Positions 22,492 to 31,273 of a stretch of DNA of 51,979 bases are shown here, piece after piece (positions within the stretch are counted from its first letter, which is position 1; each line of letters opens with the position of its first letter). A program made the translations under genes and the position numbers. The notes under the pieces are model-generated. The model was not told the DNA's origin. It searched no databases and saw nothing but the letters and a program-made list of their open reading frames with translations. Source of the stretch: Lactobacillus sp. (GTDB lineage Bacteria > Bacillota > Bacilli > Lactobacillales > Lactobacillaceae); contig JALCQM010000021.1 in the NCBI GenBank assembly GCA_022651245.1, positions 1 through 51,979 on the forward strand. Direction: 5' to 3'.

Positions 22492-25203
22492 CTAGTCTTT
22501 TTGAATTCCTTGAAAGCGCACCCGACCCGCACGCCGGCGCAATAACAGCCGAATCAGCTTATCAATCTCAGTCACGACTAAGGTAATGAACCCGGCCGCG
22601 ATCGCGATTCCCCATTCCCGCCAAGACATCCCCGCGGTCACGAAAATATCTTGCATGAATGGCACATACGTCAATGCCAGCTGCAGTAAGATCATCAACC
22701 CGATGATCCCAAAAGCCCGCGGATTGGTAAAGAACTGCTTCGAAACCACTAACGCACTGGTCCGAATGTTGAACAGGTAGAAGATCTTACCCAAAATGAT
22801 GATGTTGACCATCATCGTGCTAGCCGTCGCCGCATCTGCGTAACCGCCGTTCAACAGCCAATCATGGGCGATCAATCCGATCCCAGAGATCAACACAGAC
22901 ACGTAAAGCAGCTGGAACACGTCATGTTTGTTCATCATCGGCGCATCGTTTGGTCGCGGTGGTCGCAACATGAGCCCATCTTCTGCGGGTTCAAAAATAA
23001 ACGCCAACTGGATCGTGATCGCCGACACCATGTTGATCCACAACATTTGACTGGCGTTCAGCGGCATGTCGTCTTGGGTCAACACGGTAAACGCGATCAC
23101 CAAGCCTTCCGCAAAACTTGTTGGTAGTAAAAACAAGATACTCTTTTTGATGTTCGCGTAGATTCGCCGGCCTTCAGCGATCGCGCGCTGCATCGTGGTG
23201 AATTTATCATCCGTCAAGATCATATCGGCAGCGTCTTTGGCTACATCGGTCCCAGACTCACCCATCGCCACGCCGATATCGGCTTGCTTCAGTGCAGGCG
23301 CATCATTGACCCCATCGCCGACCATTGCGGTGACGTTGCCCGCTGCCTGCAACGCTTGGATGATCGCCAGCTTATCCGCTGGGGTCGTCCGCGCAAAAAC
23401 ATCCGCAGACACCATCAACTTCTGGCGCTGATCCTCTGGTAACGCCGCTAATTCTGCCCCGGTCACGACCCGCGGACTGTCCGCCAAGCCTAAGGTACCG
23501 GCGATTGCCGCAGCCGTTTCCGGGTGATCCCCGGTGATCATCTTGACCTTCACCCCGGCCCGACGCATCTCGCGGATCGACGCGATCACTTCCGGTCGCG
23601 GGGGATCGATCAAGGCGGCCAAGCCTAAGAAGGTGATCCCGGTGGCCAAAAGTTCGTGGGTGATCTTGGTGACGGTGGCTGGGACGACTTTTTCCCCTAC
23701 TGCGATCACACGCTGCCCTTGACGGCTGTGGTCACTGGTCCATTGCAAGCAAGCCGCCTGATCAAAAGACAAATCCGCCGTTTGCGCCATCGGCAACAGC
23801 TTATCTGGCGAGCCCTTGATATACAACTTGTGCTCGCCAGAATCTAGGCGGACTAATTTCGCCATGTACCGGTAGTCGGAGTCAAACGGCAACATATCCA
23901 ATTCGGTCGCATCCGCCGGCTCGGCCGAAAAGGCCTTATGGTACGCCGTCATGAACGCCCCATCAGTCGGTTCCCCGTTGATCTCATATTTCCCGTCGAT
24001 CTCAGCTAGCGTCGTGTCGTTGGCTTCATAGCCGGCGCGCAACAAGGCGGCCAAATCGGCGTGGTCCGCAGGCACGATGACCTTATCGGCCAACCGAAAA
24101 TCCCCCTTTGGTGCGTAGCCCGTCCCACTGACGGTATAGGTAGTCGTCGGCGTGATGACCTCGGTCACCGTCATTTCGTTTTGGGTCAACGTCCCGGTTT
24201 TGTCCGTCGCGATCACGTCGACGGAGCCCAGCACTTCAACAGACGGCAATGCCTTGACGATCGTATTTTCTTTCTTGGACATGTCTTGGACGCCCATCGC
24301 TAAAATCACGCTGGTGGTCGCTGGCAGCCCTTCAGGCATCGACCCGACGATCATGGTCACGATCCCCAAAGCCAAGGTGCCCAAGGTGTAATGCCCACCA
24401 ATCAAACCGATGATAAACAACACCACCGCAAACGCCAAGATCCCGTAAGACAGGCCCTTACCGATGCCATCGAGCTGTTGCATCATCGGCGAGCGACGCG
24501 TCTTAGTCGTCGCCACGGCCTGCGAGATTTTCCCTAATTCACTGGCTGCCCCAGTCGCGATCACGATCCCCATTCCGCTGCCGCTAGCGACCGCGGTCGC
24601 GGAGAACACCATGTTCGTCTGTTCCGCTAACGGAGTGTCCGCCGGCAAGATGGCCGTCGACTTAGCGATCGAATTGGTTTCCCCGGTCAATACCGACTCT
24701 TGCACCATCAAGTTATCCACGTCAAATAAACGCAAATCGGCAGGCACGTTGTCACCGGCTTCTAAGAAAACGACGTCCCCAACGACTAAGTCCGCTGCAG
24801 GTACATCGACCCGCTGGCCATCACGGTACACGGTCGCATTATGCGCCAACATCCCGCGAATTTTCTCGAGCGAATCACTCGCACTGGCCTCTTGGTAATA
24901 CCCGATCAACGCATTGATCACGATCACCAACGCGATGATCACCGTATCGGTCAAATGCCCCATCAGCGTGGTCAAAACGGCTGCCATGATCAAAATATAG
25001 ATGATCAAATTGTTGAACTGACGCACAAATAAGACCCACTTTGGTGTCCGTTGTGTCTGAATCGCGTTCGGGCCATTCGCTGCCAGCCGCTTGCTGGCTT
25101 CTTCTTGGCTCAAACCTGCTTCTCGCGACGCTAACCCTACTGTCGCTTGCACGTCGTCTACTGTTAAGTGGGTCATTGGCCTCTGCTCACCGGGATCGTC
25201 CAT
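22492..25203 (-). CDS. P-type cation-transporting ATPase (P2 type)
   Basis: A 903-aa membrane pump with an N-terminal cation ATPase domain, an actuator segment with TGE (LTGETNS), the phosphorylation site D334-KTGT, the nucleotide-binding domain, the hinge MVGDGVNDAPALK, and a C-terminal transmembrane domain. The M4 motif PEGLP resembles Ca2+/Na+ pumps of the P2 group. Lactobacilli have several such pumps for Ca2+, Mn2+ or Na+; the ion cannot be decided. AAAGGATG lies ~10 bases before the first ATG; an internal ATG nine codons later has a weaker site. It is monocistronic. Confidence 0.92.
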   Translation of the reverse strand: MDDPGEQRPMTHLTVDDVQATVGLASREAGLSQEEASKRLAANGPNAIQTQRTPKWVLFVRQFNNLIIYILIMAAVLTTLMGHLTDTVIIALVIVINALIGYYQEASASDSLEKIRGMLAHNATVYRDGQRVDVPAADLVVGDVVFLEAGDNVPADLRLFDVDNLMVQESVLTGETNSIAKSTAILPADTPLAEQTNMVFSATAVASGSGMGIVIATGAASELGKISQAVATTKTRRSPMMQQLDGIGKGLSYGILAFAVVLFIIGLIGGHYTLGTLALGIVTMIVGSMPEGLPATTSVILAMGVQDMSKKENTIVKALPSVEVLGSVDVIATDKTGTLTQNEMTVTEVITPTTTYTVSGTGYAPKGDFRLADKVIVPADHADLAALLRAGYEANDTTLAEIDGKYEINGEPTDGAFMTAYHKAFSAEPADATELDMLPFDSDYRYMAKLVRLDSGEHKLYIKGSPDKLLPMAQTADLSFDQAACLQWTSDHSRQGQRVIAVGEKVVPATVTKITHELLATGITFLGLAALIDPPRPEVIASIREMRRAGVKVKMITGDHPETAAAIAGTLGLADSPRVVTGAELAALPEDQRQKLMVSADVFARTTPADKLAIIQALQAAGNVTAMVGDGVNDAPALKQADIGVAMGESGTDVAKDAADMILTDDKFTTMQRAIAEGRRIYANIKKSILFLLPTSFAEGLVIAFTVLTQDDMPLNASQMLWINMVSAITIQLAFIFEPAEDGLMLRPPRPNDAPMMNKHDVFQLLYVSVLISGIGLIAHDWLLNGGYADAATASTMMVNIIILGKIFYLFNIRTSALVVSKQFFTNPRAFGIIGLMILLQLALTYVPFMQDIFVTAGMSWREWGIAIAAGFITLVVTEIDKLIRLLLRRRAGRVRFQGIQKD

Positions 25204-25294
25204 GTATCATCATCCTTTTGTTTTCAAAATTTTGGCAATCTGCCATTAAGTTAATGTTAATCGAGCCTAATCTTTTCCGCAACATACTTAGGCC

Positions 25295-25311
25295 TTATTT
25301 CCCGGGAAATT
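25295..25311. promoter_or_regulatory. palindromic site TTATTTCCCGGGAAATT, copy 1
   Basis: Contains the perfect 14-bp palindrome ATTTCCCGGGAAAT. It lies ~92 bp upstream of the ATPase start. The same 17 bases occur at 27650-27666, ~93 bp upstream of azlC. It is a candidate operator for a shared regulator. Confidence 0.5.
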
Positions 25312-25388
25312 TTTTCTCAGCGACTTGACTTTTTGATTCCGTAGATCAATTATATCCATAGATAAAATAATTCCACGGAGGAAAACAT

Positions 25389-25982
25389 ATGCCGACAGCA
25401 GTGCTACTAGGGGGTAACGGCTATTTAGGTCGAGAAGTCACCCGGCAATGGTTACAACAAGAGCCTAACCTGGCCGTTTACGTGCTCTCGCGTTCGGGCC
25501 ACAACCAGTTACAAGACCCGCGCCTCACAAATCTCACCGCCGATGTCACCACACCAGCCGCGTTGGCCGCCGTACTCCCCGCCAATATCGACTATATCGT
25601 CGACTTCATAGGTGCACCACAAAAGGACCCCGCACAATTAAAGCGGCTCAACCAGTTGCCCGCTCAAAGTATGCGCGCCGTGGCCGAAGCCAAGCATGTT
25701 CGGGCCATGGGTTTTGTTGGCGGCGTTCTCGGCCCCAAGAGCTTCATCCAGGTTAAAAAAGCCTGTCTCGCCGATCTCAAGCAAAGCCCCATCCCGCTTG
25801 CCTACGTCGCGCCTACCGTCATTTACGGTGGTGGCCGTGACGATGCCTTAGCCAAAATGGTGCCGCTACTCAAGCTCGGTGGGTTCTTTAACCGTAACCT
25901 GCGTCCCGTTCGGGTTGAAGACGTTGCCGAAGATCTCATTGCACAGTTACGCCACGCTGGTGAGGGACACGATGAAAATTAG
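25389..25982 (+). CDS. NAD(P)-binding epimerase-like protein
   Basis: A 197-aa protein with an N-terminal Rossmann loop (LLGGNGYLGREV), a short atypical-SDR fold and no clear Tyr-x3-Lys motif, which resembles NAD(P)-binding proteins of the NmrA/Ycf39 type. It is about two thirds the length of full epimerases but has an intact start (GGAGG) and stop. Its last codons overlap the Rrf2-family gene by 11 bases, so the pair is co-transcribed. A redox-sensing or quinone reductase role is only inference. Upstream, CCGTAGATC, CCATAGATA and CCACGG could be half-sites for the Rrf2 protein. Confidence 0.72.
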   Translation: MPTAVLLGGNGYLGREVTRQWLQQEPNLAVYVLSRSGHNQLQDPRLTNLTADVTTPAALAAVLPANIDYIVDFIGAPQKDPAQLKRLNQLPAQSMRAVAEAKHVRAMGFVGGVLGPKSFIQVKKACLADLKQSPIPLAYVAPTVIYGGGRDDALAKMVPLLKLGGFFNRNLRPVRVEDVAEDLIAQLRHAGEGHDEN

Positions 25983-26433
25983 TAAAAACATTGAACCAGG
26001 CATCTACGTCTTGCTACTCTTAGCGACTCAAACCCACCACACCCCGTTAAAAAGTCATACGCTCAGCCAAATCCTCCAAGTCTCCGATTCGTCTTTAAAG
26101 AAGGTTTTACGCAAGCTGGTCGTTCATGGCCTCATCACATCGACCGCCAGCAAAGACGGTGGCTTCGTTCTTCGCCGTCCGCTCACGGACATCACCTTAC
26201 TGGACGTGATGCACGCGCTTGAAGGCCCTGAACTGCTTGAATTTCAGTCATCACATCTGGCCCAGCAGATATTTCCCGACAAGGCGCACACTGCAGCCAG
26301 TGAGGTCGCCGTCACAACGGCCCTCGCTGCCGCCAACGCCGCGTATGAAGCACAACTGGCACATTTTTACCTCAGCAGTATTATTAAAGCTGGCGCGCTC
26401 AGCGACGGTCTGGTTGACTGGGAAGCACACTAA
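25972..26433 (+). CDS. Rrf2-family transcriptional regulator
   Basis: A 153-aa protein: an N-terminal winged helix typical of Rrf2 (HTLSQILQVSDSSLKKVLRKL, then GLITSTASKDGGFVLRRP) and a C-terminal dimerisation helix. There are no cysteines at all, so it cannot carry the Fe-S cluster of IscR or NsrR; it probably senses a small molecule or oxidant in another way. The ATG overlaps the end of the upstream gene. Autoregulation of that pair is the simplest model. A terminator follows. Confidence 0.82.
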   Translation: MKISKNIEPGIYVLLLLATQTHHTPLKSHTLSQILQVSDSSLKKVLRKLVVHGLITSTASKDGGFVLRRPLTDITLLDVMHALEGPELLEFQSSHLAQQIFPDKAHTAASEVAVTTALAAANAAYEAQLAHFYLSSIIKAGALSDGLVDWEAH

Positions 26434-26465
26434 CGCCACCTTCGCAATGGACAGCCGTCACCGCA

Positions 26466-26504
26466 AATAAGGGACCGTGACAAGAGTCACAGCCCCTTAT
26501 TTTT
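26466..26504. terminator. bidirectional terminator
   Basis: AATAAGGGACCGTGAC-AAGA-GTCACAGCCCCTTATT then TTTATT. It ends the Rrf2 operon and the convergent azlCD operon. Confidence 0.8.
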
Positions 26505-26535
26505 ATTGCCTTTTCAGCCACCTTAGTGCCGGTGC

Positions 26536-26859
26536 TCACGCCCATCCCAGTAAACGGATCACCGCCATCGACGCGATGCCGACGACGACCACAAGCAACA
26601 GGCTCTTAGAAATGATCGCCGCTAAGATGGCAGGCAGTGACGCCAACAAGTTACCCACATTAACGCTGGGCCATTGCCCTGGGCGGTAAACCAGCAGGCT
26701 TTCAACGAAGATCGCCGCCAGGATCGCCACCGGCACAAAACTCAAGAATTGCAGCAACCATTGCGGCAGTTTCGCGGCTTTGACTAAGGCAAACGGCACG
26801 ACCCGGATCAGCCAAGTCGCCAACCCGCACAACAGGATCGTTAAGAAGACATGATTCAT
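26536..26859 (-). CDS. azlD: AzlD-family branched-chain amino acid exporter subunit
   Basis: A 107-aa membrane protein with four hydrophobic segments, including LATWLIRVVPFALVKA, typical of AzlD. The small subunit pairs with AzlC in branched-chain amino acid export. The ATG overlaps the azlC stop in an ATGA arrangement. Confidence 0.88.
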   Translation of the reverse strand: MNHVFLTILLCGLATWLIRVVPFALVKAAKLPQWLLQFLSFVPVAILAAIFVESLLVYRPGQWPSVNVGNLLASLPAILAAIISKSLLLVVVVGIASMAVIRLLGWA

Positions 26860-27557
26860 CGCCGTTCCACCGCCATTCCGAACAAACACCCCAGCACTGT
26901 GGCGACTAAGATCGCCGTTGATCCAGGCATGAAGCGCATTAAGACCACCATCACCACTGCCACGAAGCCGGCCACAGTCAAATGCCGCAATAATGGCTTA
27001 CTGCGGTCCGTGATCATTTGCAGGTACAATAACCCGATAAACATGGCAACGACGGCAAAATCCAGGCCAAACGCCTTGGCATCTGGCACCAAACTGCCTA
27101 GCAAGGCCCCGATGACCGTCGAGATGGCCCACACCAAGTAGGCGCAAAGATTGGCGGAATGAAACCACGCCGGCTTTAACCGGTGGTTGGTTTGATTCAG
27201 CTTGTTCATCGATAACGCGAACGTCTCGTCGGTCAGTAGACTCCCGATCATGAGGTTTTGCCCCAAAGACTCTTCCTTCAGATACGGCGCCACCGTCATA
27301 CTCATCAGGCTCATCCGGGCGTTGATCAAGATCGTCGAAGTGATGATCGCTCCAATCGGACTGCCAGCCAGTAACATGCTGGTAATGACGAATTGCGCTG
27401 AACCTGCATACACAAGCAACGACATCAACAACACTAACCACACCGAAATATGGCTGGTATGCGCCACGATCCCGAAGGCCAACCCGACGCCAATATAACC
27501 GAAGAGGGTCGGCACTACATCTTTCAATCCGGATCTAAAATCTAACTGCGCATCCAT
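26856..27557 (-). CDS. azlC: AzlC-family branched-chain amino acid exporter subunit
   Basis: A 233-aa membrane protein with about seven hydrophobic segments. The N-terminus (DVVPTLFGYIGVGLAFG) and the YAGSAQFV motif are hallmarks of AzlC. With AzlD it exports branched-chain amino acids or analogues. GGTGGAGG precedes the ATG. The palindrome at 27650-27666, ~93 bp upstream, may control it. Confidence 0.9.
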   Translation of the reverse strand: MDAQLDFRSGLKDVVPTLFGYIGVGLAFGIVAHTSHISVWLVLLMSLLVYAGSAQFVITSMLLAGSPIGAIITSTILINARMSLMSMTVAPYLKEESLGQNLMIGSLLTDETFALSMNKLNQTNHRLKPAWFHSANLCAYLVWAISTVIGALLGSLVPDAKAFGLDFAVVAMFIGLLYLQMITDRSKPLLRHLTVAGFVAVVMVVLMRFMPGSTAILVATVLGCLFGMAVERR

Positions 27558-27649
27558 GCCGTCGCCTCCACCGCTTAAAATTAAAACTTAATTAGATTTT
27601 ACCTGTTTATACTTAATAATCAACCCGCAACTGCATCTTCGCGCCCAAA

Positions 27650-27666
27650 TTATTTCCCGGGAAATT
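27650..27666. promoter_or_regulatory. palindromic site TTATTTCCCGGGAAATT, copy 2
   Basis: Identical over 17 bases to the copy at 25295-25311, and at nearly the same distance upstream of a minus-strand start codon. Confidence 0.5.
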
Positions 27667-27738
27667 ACAAAAACGGCTCACCGAGACATCATTCTAGCTT
27701 GCGGCACAGTGGCATTCCATAACGCAACGCCGAGGCAG

Positions 27739-27792
27739 ACAAATGCCCCTGTACCGCGGTTTAAAACCAAACCGTGGCACAAGGGCACTTGT
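27739..27792 (-). terminator. long hairpin after the ABC permease gene
   Basis: ACAAATGCCCCTGTACCGCGGTTT pairs with AAACCGTGGCACAAGGGCACTTGT over more than 20 bp with a few mismatches. On the minus strand it follows the permease stop by ~50 bases. There is no strong T run. The remainder of 27558-27842 holds no gene. Confidence 0.5.
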
Positions 27793-27842
27793 ATTCTGAG
27801 CTAAAATTGCTTTATGTCTCAGCGCTTCCCTGTTTTTGCCTA

Positions 27843-28583
27843 CTATGCGGCACGCCGCCAGCGGCTGCTCCAAGCTTCCAAACCGCCTAACGCGGCGAAT
27901 AAGACGAAAGCAAGTGCGGCCAAGACCACGATCCCGCCATACATGCCCAGGTAGTCTAACCGGTTCCATTCATCCATGATCAAATAGCCGATCCCGTACT
28001 CGGTCCCGTAGACTTCCGTGAAGAACAACGTGGCGATCGCACTGCCTAACGCGATGCGTAAGGCGGAAAATAATCCGGCCAGACTGGCTGGCCAAGTCAC
28101 AAAGCGTAGCGTCTGCCAGCGATTCGCCCCCATCACGGCGAGCCCTTGGTAAAGCGAACTGGGGATCTGCCGAACCGCATCCCGCACACCGATGATCACT
28201 TGGAAGACGATGATCAAGGTGATCAAAATAATCTTTGACCCATCACCTAAGCCAAACAACAGCATCACCACCGGAAGCAACGCGATCTTCGGTAACGGGT
28301 ACGTCAAATAGATCAACGGGTCCAAAACCTTCCCGAGCCGCGGCAAGCGCACGGCGGCGATGCCGATCACAACCCCTAACACCGTGGCGATTGCCATGCT
28401 CCACCCTAGCCGGTAGAGGCTAAAAAACAAGTGCCACTGCAACTGCTGCCGTGCCAGCTGGGGAAAATACGCATACACTGCCCATGGGGTTGGCAACACG
28501 GCTTTGTGTACGGCCAGTGCGGCAAGCGCCCAGATCCCGTGTAGCAACAGCAAGGCCACGCCGGTCATTTTCACTCTGCCCAT
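27843..28583 (-). CDS. ABC transporter permease, SsuC/TauC/ThiX type
   Basis: A 246-aa inner-membrane protein with about six hydrophobic segments and a BPD-transport signature (EVYGTEYGIGYLIMDEWNR) near the C-terminus. It is the permease of an importer for nitrate/sulfonate/taurine or thiamine-precursor type ligands. It is last in the order SBP-ATPase-permease and overlaps the ATPase gene by 13 bases. Confidence 0.88.
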   Translation of the reverse strand: MGRVKMTGVALLLLHGIWALAALAVHKAVLPTPWAVYAYFPQLARQQLQWHLFFSLYRLGWSMAIATVLGVVIGIAAVRLPRLGKVLDPLIYLTYPLPKIALLPVVMLLFGLGDGSKIILITLIIVFQVIIGVRDAVRQIPSSLYQGLAVMGANRWQTLRFVTWPASLAGLFSALRIALGSAIATLFFTEVYGTEYGIGYLIMDEWNRLDYLGMYGGIVVLAALAFVLFAALGGLEAWSSRWRRAA

Positions 28584-29299
28584 TGTGCCGCCACCGCCTT
28601 TCTCAAATCCGTCAAGACTTGTGGGTATTGCGGGGCGTGGGCGCGCGCAGCCCGCGGAAGCGCCGAGAGCGGGTTCGCCATCATCGTCCCGTGGCCGTTC
28701 GTCATTACAAACAGGCGATCACTCAAGACCAGGGCCTCTTCCCAATCATGCGTTACCACTAAGGTCGGCATCGGGCTGGCCTGCCACTGCGCCTCAAATA
28801 GCCCATACGCGGTTTGCTTGACGACCGGGTCGAGTGCCGAAAAAGCCTCATCCAATAAGAGCAGTTCCGGCTGAGACACAAAAGCGCGCGCTAATGCGAC
28901 GCGCTGTCGTTGCCCCCCTGACAAAGCCGCGGGATAGCGGTCGGCAACGTCTGTTAGCCCCAACGCCGCCAACATTGCGGCCACGCGCTGAGGGGCTGGG
29001 TGATGGCGCAACTGTAGGGGCAAACCGACATTAGCGGCGACCCGTAGCCACGGCAACAAGCCATAGTCTTGTGGGACTAACGCTAACCGCTGCCGTTGTG
29101 GGGTCACCGGTTGTTTTCCCAGCGTCACGGTACCGGTATGTGCGAGCTGGCCACAGATGGCATTGATCAATGTGGTTTTTCCCACCCCAGAAGGGCCGAT
29201 CACCGCTAAAATCTCGTGCGCCGCCACCGAAAAGGTGAGGTCTGCAAAGACTGGCGTGTGCGCGTAGGCGACCCCTAAATGCGTGACTTCAAGCATCAC
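28571..29299 (-). CDS. ABC transporter ATP-binding protein, SsuB/TauB type
   Basis: A 242-aa ATPase with Walker A GPSGVGKTTL, Q-loop VPQDYGLLPW, signature LSGGQRQRVALARA, and Walker B LLLLDEAFSALDP. It energises the adjacent permease. Two ATG codons in a row overlap the stop of the binding-protein gene; the first is given here. Confidence 0.9.
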   Translation of the reverse strand: MMLEVTHLGVAYAHTPVFADLTFSVAAHEILAVIGPSGVGKTTLINAICGQLAHTGTVTLGKQPVTPQRQRLALVPQDYGLLPWLRVAANVGLPLQLRHHPAPQRVAAMLAALGLTDVADRYPAALSGGQRQRVALARAFVSQPELLLLDEAFSALDPVVKQTAYGLFEAQWQASPMPTLVVTHDWEEALVLSDRLFVMTNGHGTMMANPLSALPRAARAHAPQYPQVLTDLRKAVAAQWAE

Positions 29300-30249
29300 T
29301 GCACCTGTAACTGATAGTCACTCGCCTTGACCGTCTGCTTCAAGATCCCCGTTTTTTTCGCGTAGGCAAAGGCTTGCGTCAAGGTCTTCGTCGGCACGGC
29401 CTTGGCGCGCTGATAATGCGGCAATTGATAGTTGGCCACGACGTTTTTCGGGAAGCCCAACTGCTTGGTTAAGATAGTCTGATAGTCGCTTGCTTGATGC
29501 TGATTGATCGCCTTAACGGCTTGGTTATAGGCGTAATCGAACCGCTTCATCGTCGCGGCATCTTTGCCCAAGGCCCGATCCACCGCCAGCAACGTCGTTT
29601 GGTACGTTGCCGGGTCACTTTGTGCGATCACGCGCAGACCTTGCGCTTTGGCCATGCTCAAGAACGGATCTGGCAGGATCGTCGCGGCGGCTTGCTTGTT
29701 GGCCACCAACTGCAAGCGCACTGGGATGGCCGCGACTTCCTTGACTGTCACCGCCGTGTCTGCAAGCCCTGCCGCTTCTAATTGCTGATCGAGGTAAAAC
29801 GTCGGCGTTTGACGCGGCATCGTCGCCACGGTTTTGCCTTGCAGGTCGGCCACCTTCTTGACGCTGGCATCACTGGTCACAATCCCAAAATACCCGGTCA
29901 AGGCGGTGGCGCTTTTGAACCCCAACTTGCCGTTCACATAAGTACTTAACGCCACCGCGTCGCTGACGGCAGCATCTAATTGGCCGCCTGCTAGTGCTGC
30001 ATCCCGTTCCTTAGGCGACTTGAACGCCGTCAAGTCAACGTTAAGGTGCTGCTGCTTAAAGTAACCTTTTTGTTGCGCGACATACAGCGGCAAGGAATCT
30101 GGCGCCGCCATAGTGCCAATGCGAATCGTTGTCGCCTTTGGGGTCGCTTGCGACCCAGACTTCACGGCCGACTCCTTCGGCGCACACGCCACTAATAGAC
30201 TGCCCAACAAGGTGACCCCTAACCCCACTACCCAACACTTCTTCAACAT
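29296..30249 (-). CDS. ABC transporter substrate-binding lipoprotein (NMT1/SsuA type)
   Basis: A 317-aa lipoprotein: signal peptide to residue 21, lipobox LLVAC with C22, then a type II periplasmic-binding fold (RIGTMAAPDSLPLYVAQQKGYF opens the domain). The family binds sulfonates, taurine, nitrate or thiamine/HMP precursors. No sulfonate monooxygenase or thiamine gene is nearby, and no thiamine riboswitch was seen upstream. The ATG at 30249 sits four bases after GGAGGG; an upstream TTG is not used. Confidence 0.85.
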   Translation of the reverse strand: MLKKCWVVGLGVTLLGSLLVACAPKESAVKSGSQATPKATTIRIGTMAAPDSLPLYVAQQKGYFKQQHLNVDLTAFKSPKERDAALAGGQLDAAVSDAVALSTYVNGKLGFKSATALTGYFGIVTSDASVKKVADLQGKTVATMPRQTPTFYLDQQLEAAGLADTAVTVKEVAAIPVRLQLVANKQAAATILPDPFLSMAKAQGLRVIAQSDPATYQTTLLAVDRALGKDAATMKRFDYAYNQAVKAINQHQASDYQTILTKQLGFPKNVVANYQLPHYQRAKAVPTKTLTQAFAYAKKTGILKQTVKASDYQLQVQ

Positions 30250-30286
30250 CGTACCCTCCAATATCTAATCTGCGACACGTGCTTCT

Positions 30287-30336
30287 ACCTTACCCGCTTA
30301 ACGGCAAGCTTGCAAGGTAAAAAGTAAGCGCTTTTT
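30287..30336 (-). promoter_or_regulatory. promoter of the ABC importer with cre-like site
   Basis: On the minus strand TTGCAA (30315-30310), 17-bp spacer, TAAGGT (30292-30287). Just upstream (about 30318-30336) AAGTAAGCGCTTTTTT keeps the cre core AAGCGCTT. The site could also act on lutA, which diverges here. Confidence 0.6.
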
Positions 30337-30472
30337 TCTAAATATTTTTCGGTTTCATTATAACTGAGCAAGGGAAAACCCCAATTGTTTGTAATCGCCC
30401 TCATTCTTGTGATTAATTGACGTACAATAAAAATAAGTACTGCTTTAGGTTTTGACATTGGAGGTGGCAAAC

Positions 30473-31273
30473 GTGAAAGTAGCAATTTTTTCAACTTGTA
30501 TCATCGACCTTATGTTTCCAAACGTCGGCGCGGCGATGGTCGAAGTGCTTGAGCGCTTCGGCTGCGAAACAACTTTGCCCGTCAAGCAGATCTGTTGTGG
30601 CCAACCGACGTTCAACTCTGGGTATGTGAAGGAAACGCAAAAGGTCATGCATAACGAAATCGACGCTTTGCTAGGCGTGGATGCAGATTATATCGTCGGC
30701 CCTGCTGGCTCTTGCGTAGCGATGCTCAAGGAGTACCCTGAACATCTCAAGGACGATCCCGAATATGCGGCTAAAGCACAAACGCTGGCCGATAAAACTT
30801 ACGAATTCTCCCAATTCGTTTACCGGATCCTGCACGTCTTGGACGCGGGCGCCCAGCTCGAGACAACGGCGACCTACCACCGCTCCTGCCACATGACACG
30901 GCTACTCGGTGAGCGCACGGCGCCGTTTGAATTACTCAAACACGTCGACGGCTTAACCATGGTGCCACTGCCGCACCTAGAAAACTGCTGCGGGTTCGGC
31001 GGGATGTTCTCGGTCAAAGAACCGGAAATTTCTCGTCAAATGGTCGATGAAAAAGTCGACTCAGTCTTATCGACTAAAGCTGAAGTCCTGATCTCATGCG
31101 ACCAGGCTTGCTTGATGAACATCGTCGGGCGCTTCAATCGTCGCGGTGAACACATCAAAGTCATGCACTTAGCCGAAGTGTTGAACAGCAATGTGGATAT
31201 GGACCGGGTGCAATATATTGACGATGCCGACCTGGTCCCTGGAGGTGGAACTTATGCCAATCAAAACCAGTGA
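30473..31273 (+). CDS. lutA: lactate utilization protein LutA (Fe-S oxidoreductase)
   Basis: A 266-aa protein of the LutABC complex, which oxidises L-lactate to pyruvate. It has two cysteine-rich CCG domains: KQICCGQPTFNSGY near residue 43 and ENCCGFGGMFSVKEPE near 170, the ligands of an unusual Fe-S or heterodisulfide-type centre. The GTG at 30473 is chosen because GGAGGTGG lies seven bases upstream; a TTG 21 bases earlier overlaps that site. The stop lies inside lutB. Confidence 0.93.
   Translation: MKVAIFSTCIIDLMFPNVGAAMVEVLERFGCETTLPVKQICCGQPTFNSGYVKETQKVMHNEIDALLGVDADYIVGPAGSCVAMLKEYPEHLKDDPEYAAKAQTLADKTYEFSQFVYRILHVLDAGAQLETTATYHRSCHMTRLLGERTAPFELLKHVDGLTMVPLPHLENCCGFGGMFSVKEPEISRQMVDEKVDSVLSTKAEVLISCDQACLMNIVGRFNRRGEHIKVMHLAEVLNSNVDMDRVQYIDDADLVPGGGTYANQNQ

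Noticed and set aside
30452..30472. TTGACA at the start of lutA as a -35 box
   Set aside because: It lies ~20 bases before the start codon and overlaps the ribosome-binding site, so a transcript from it would lack a usable leader.
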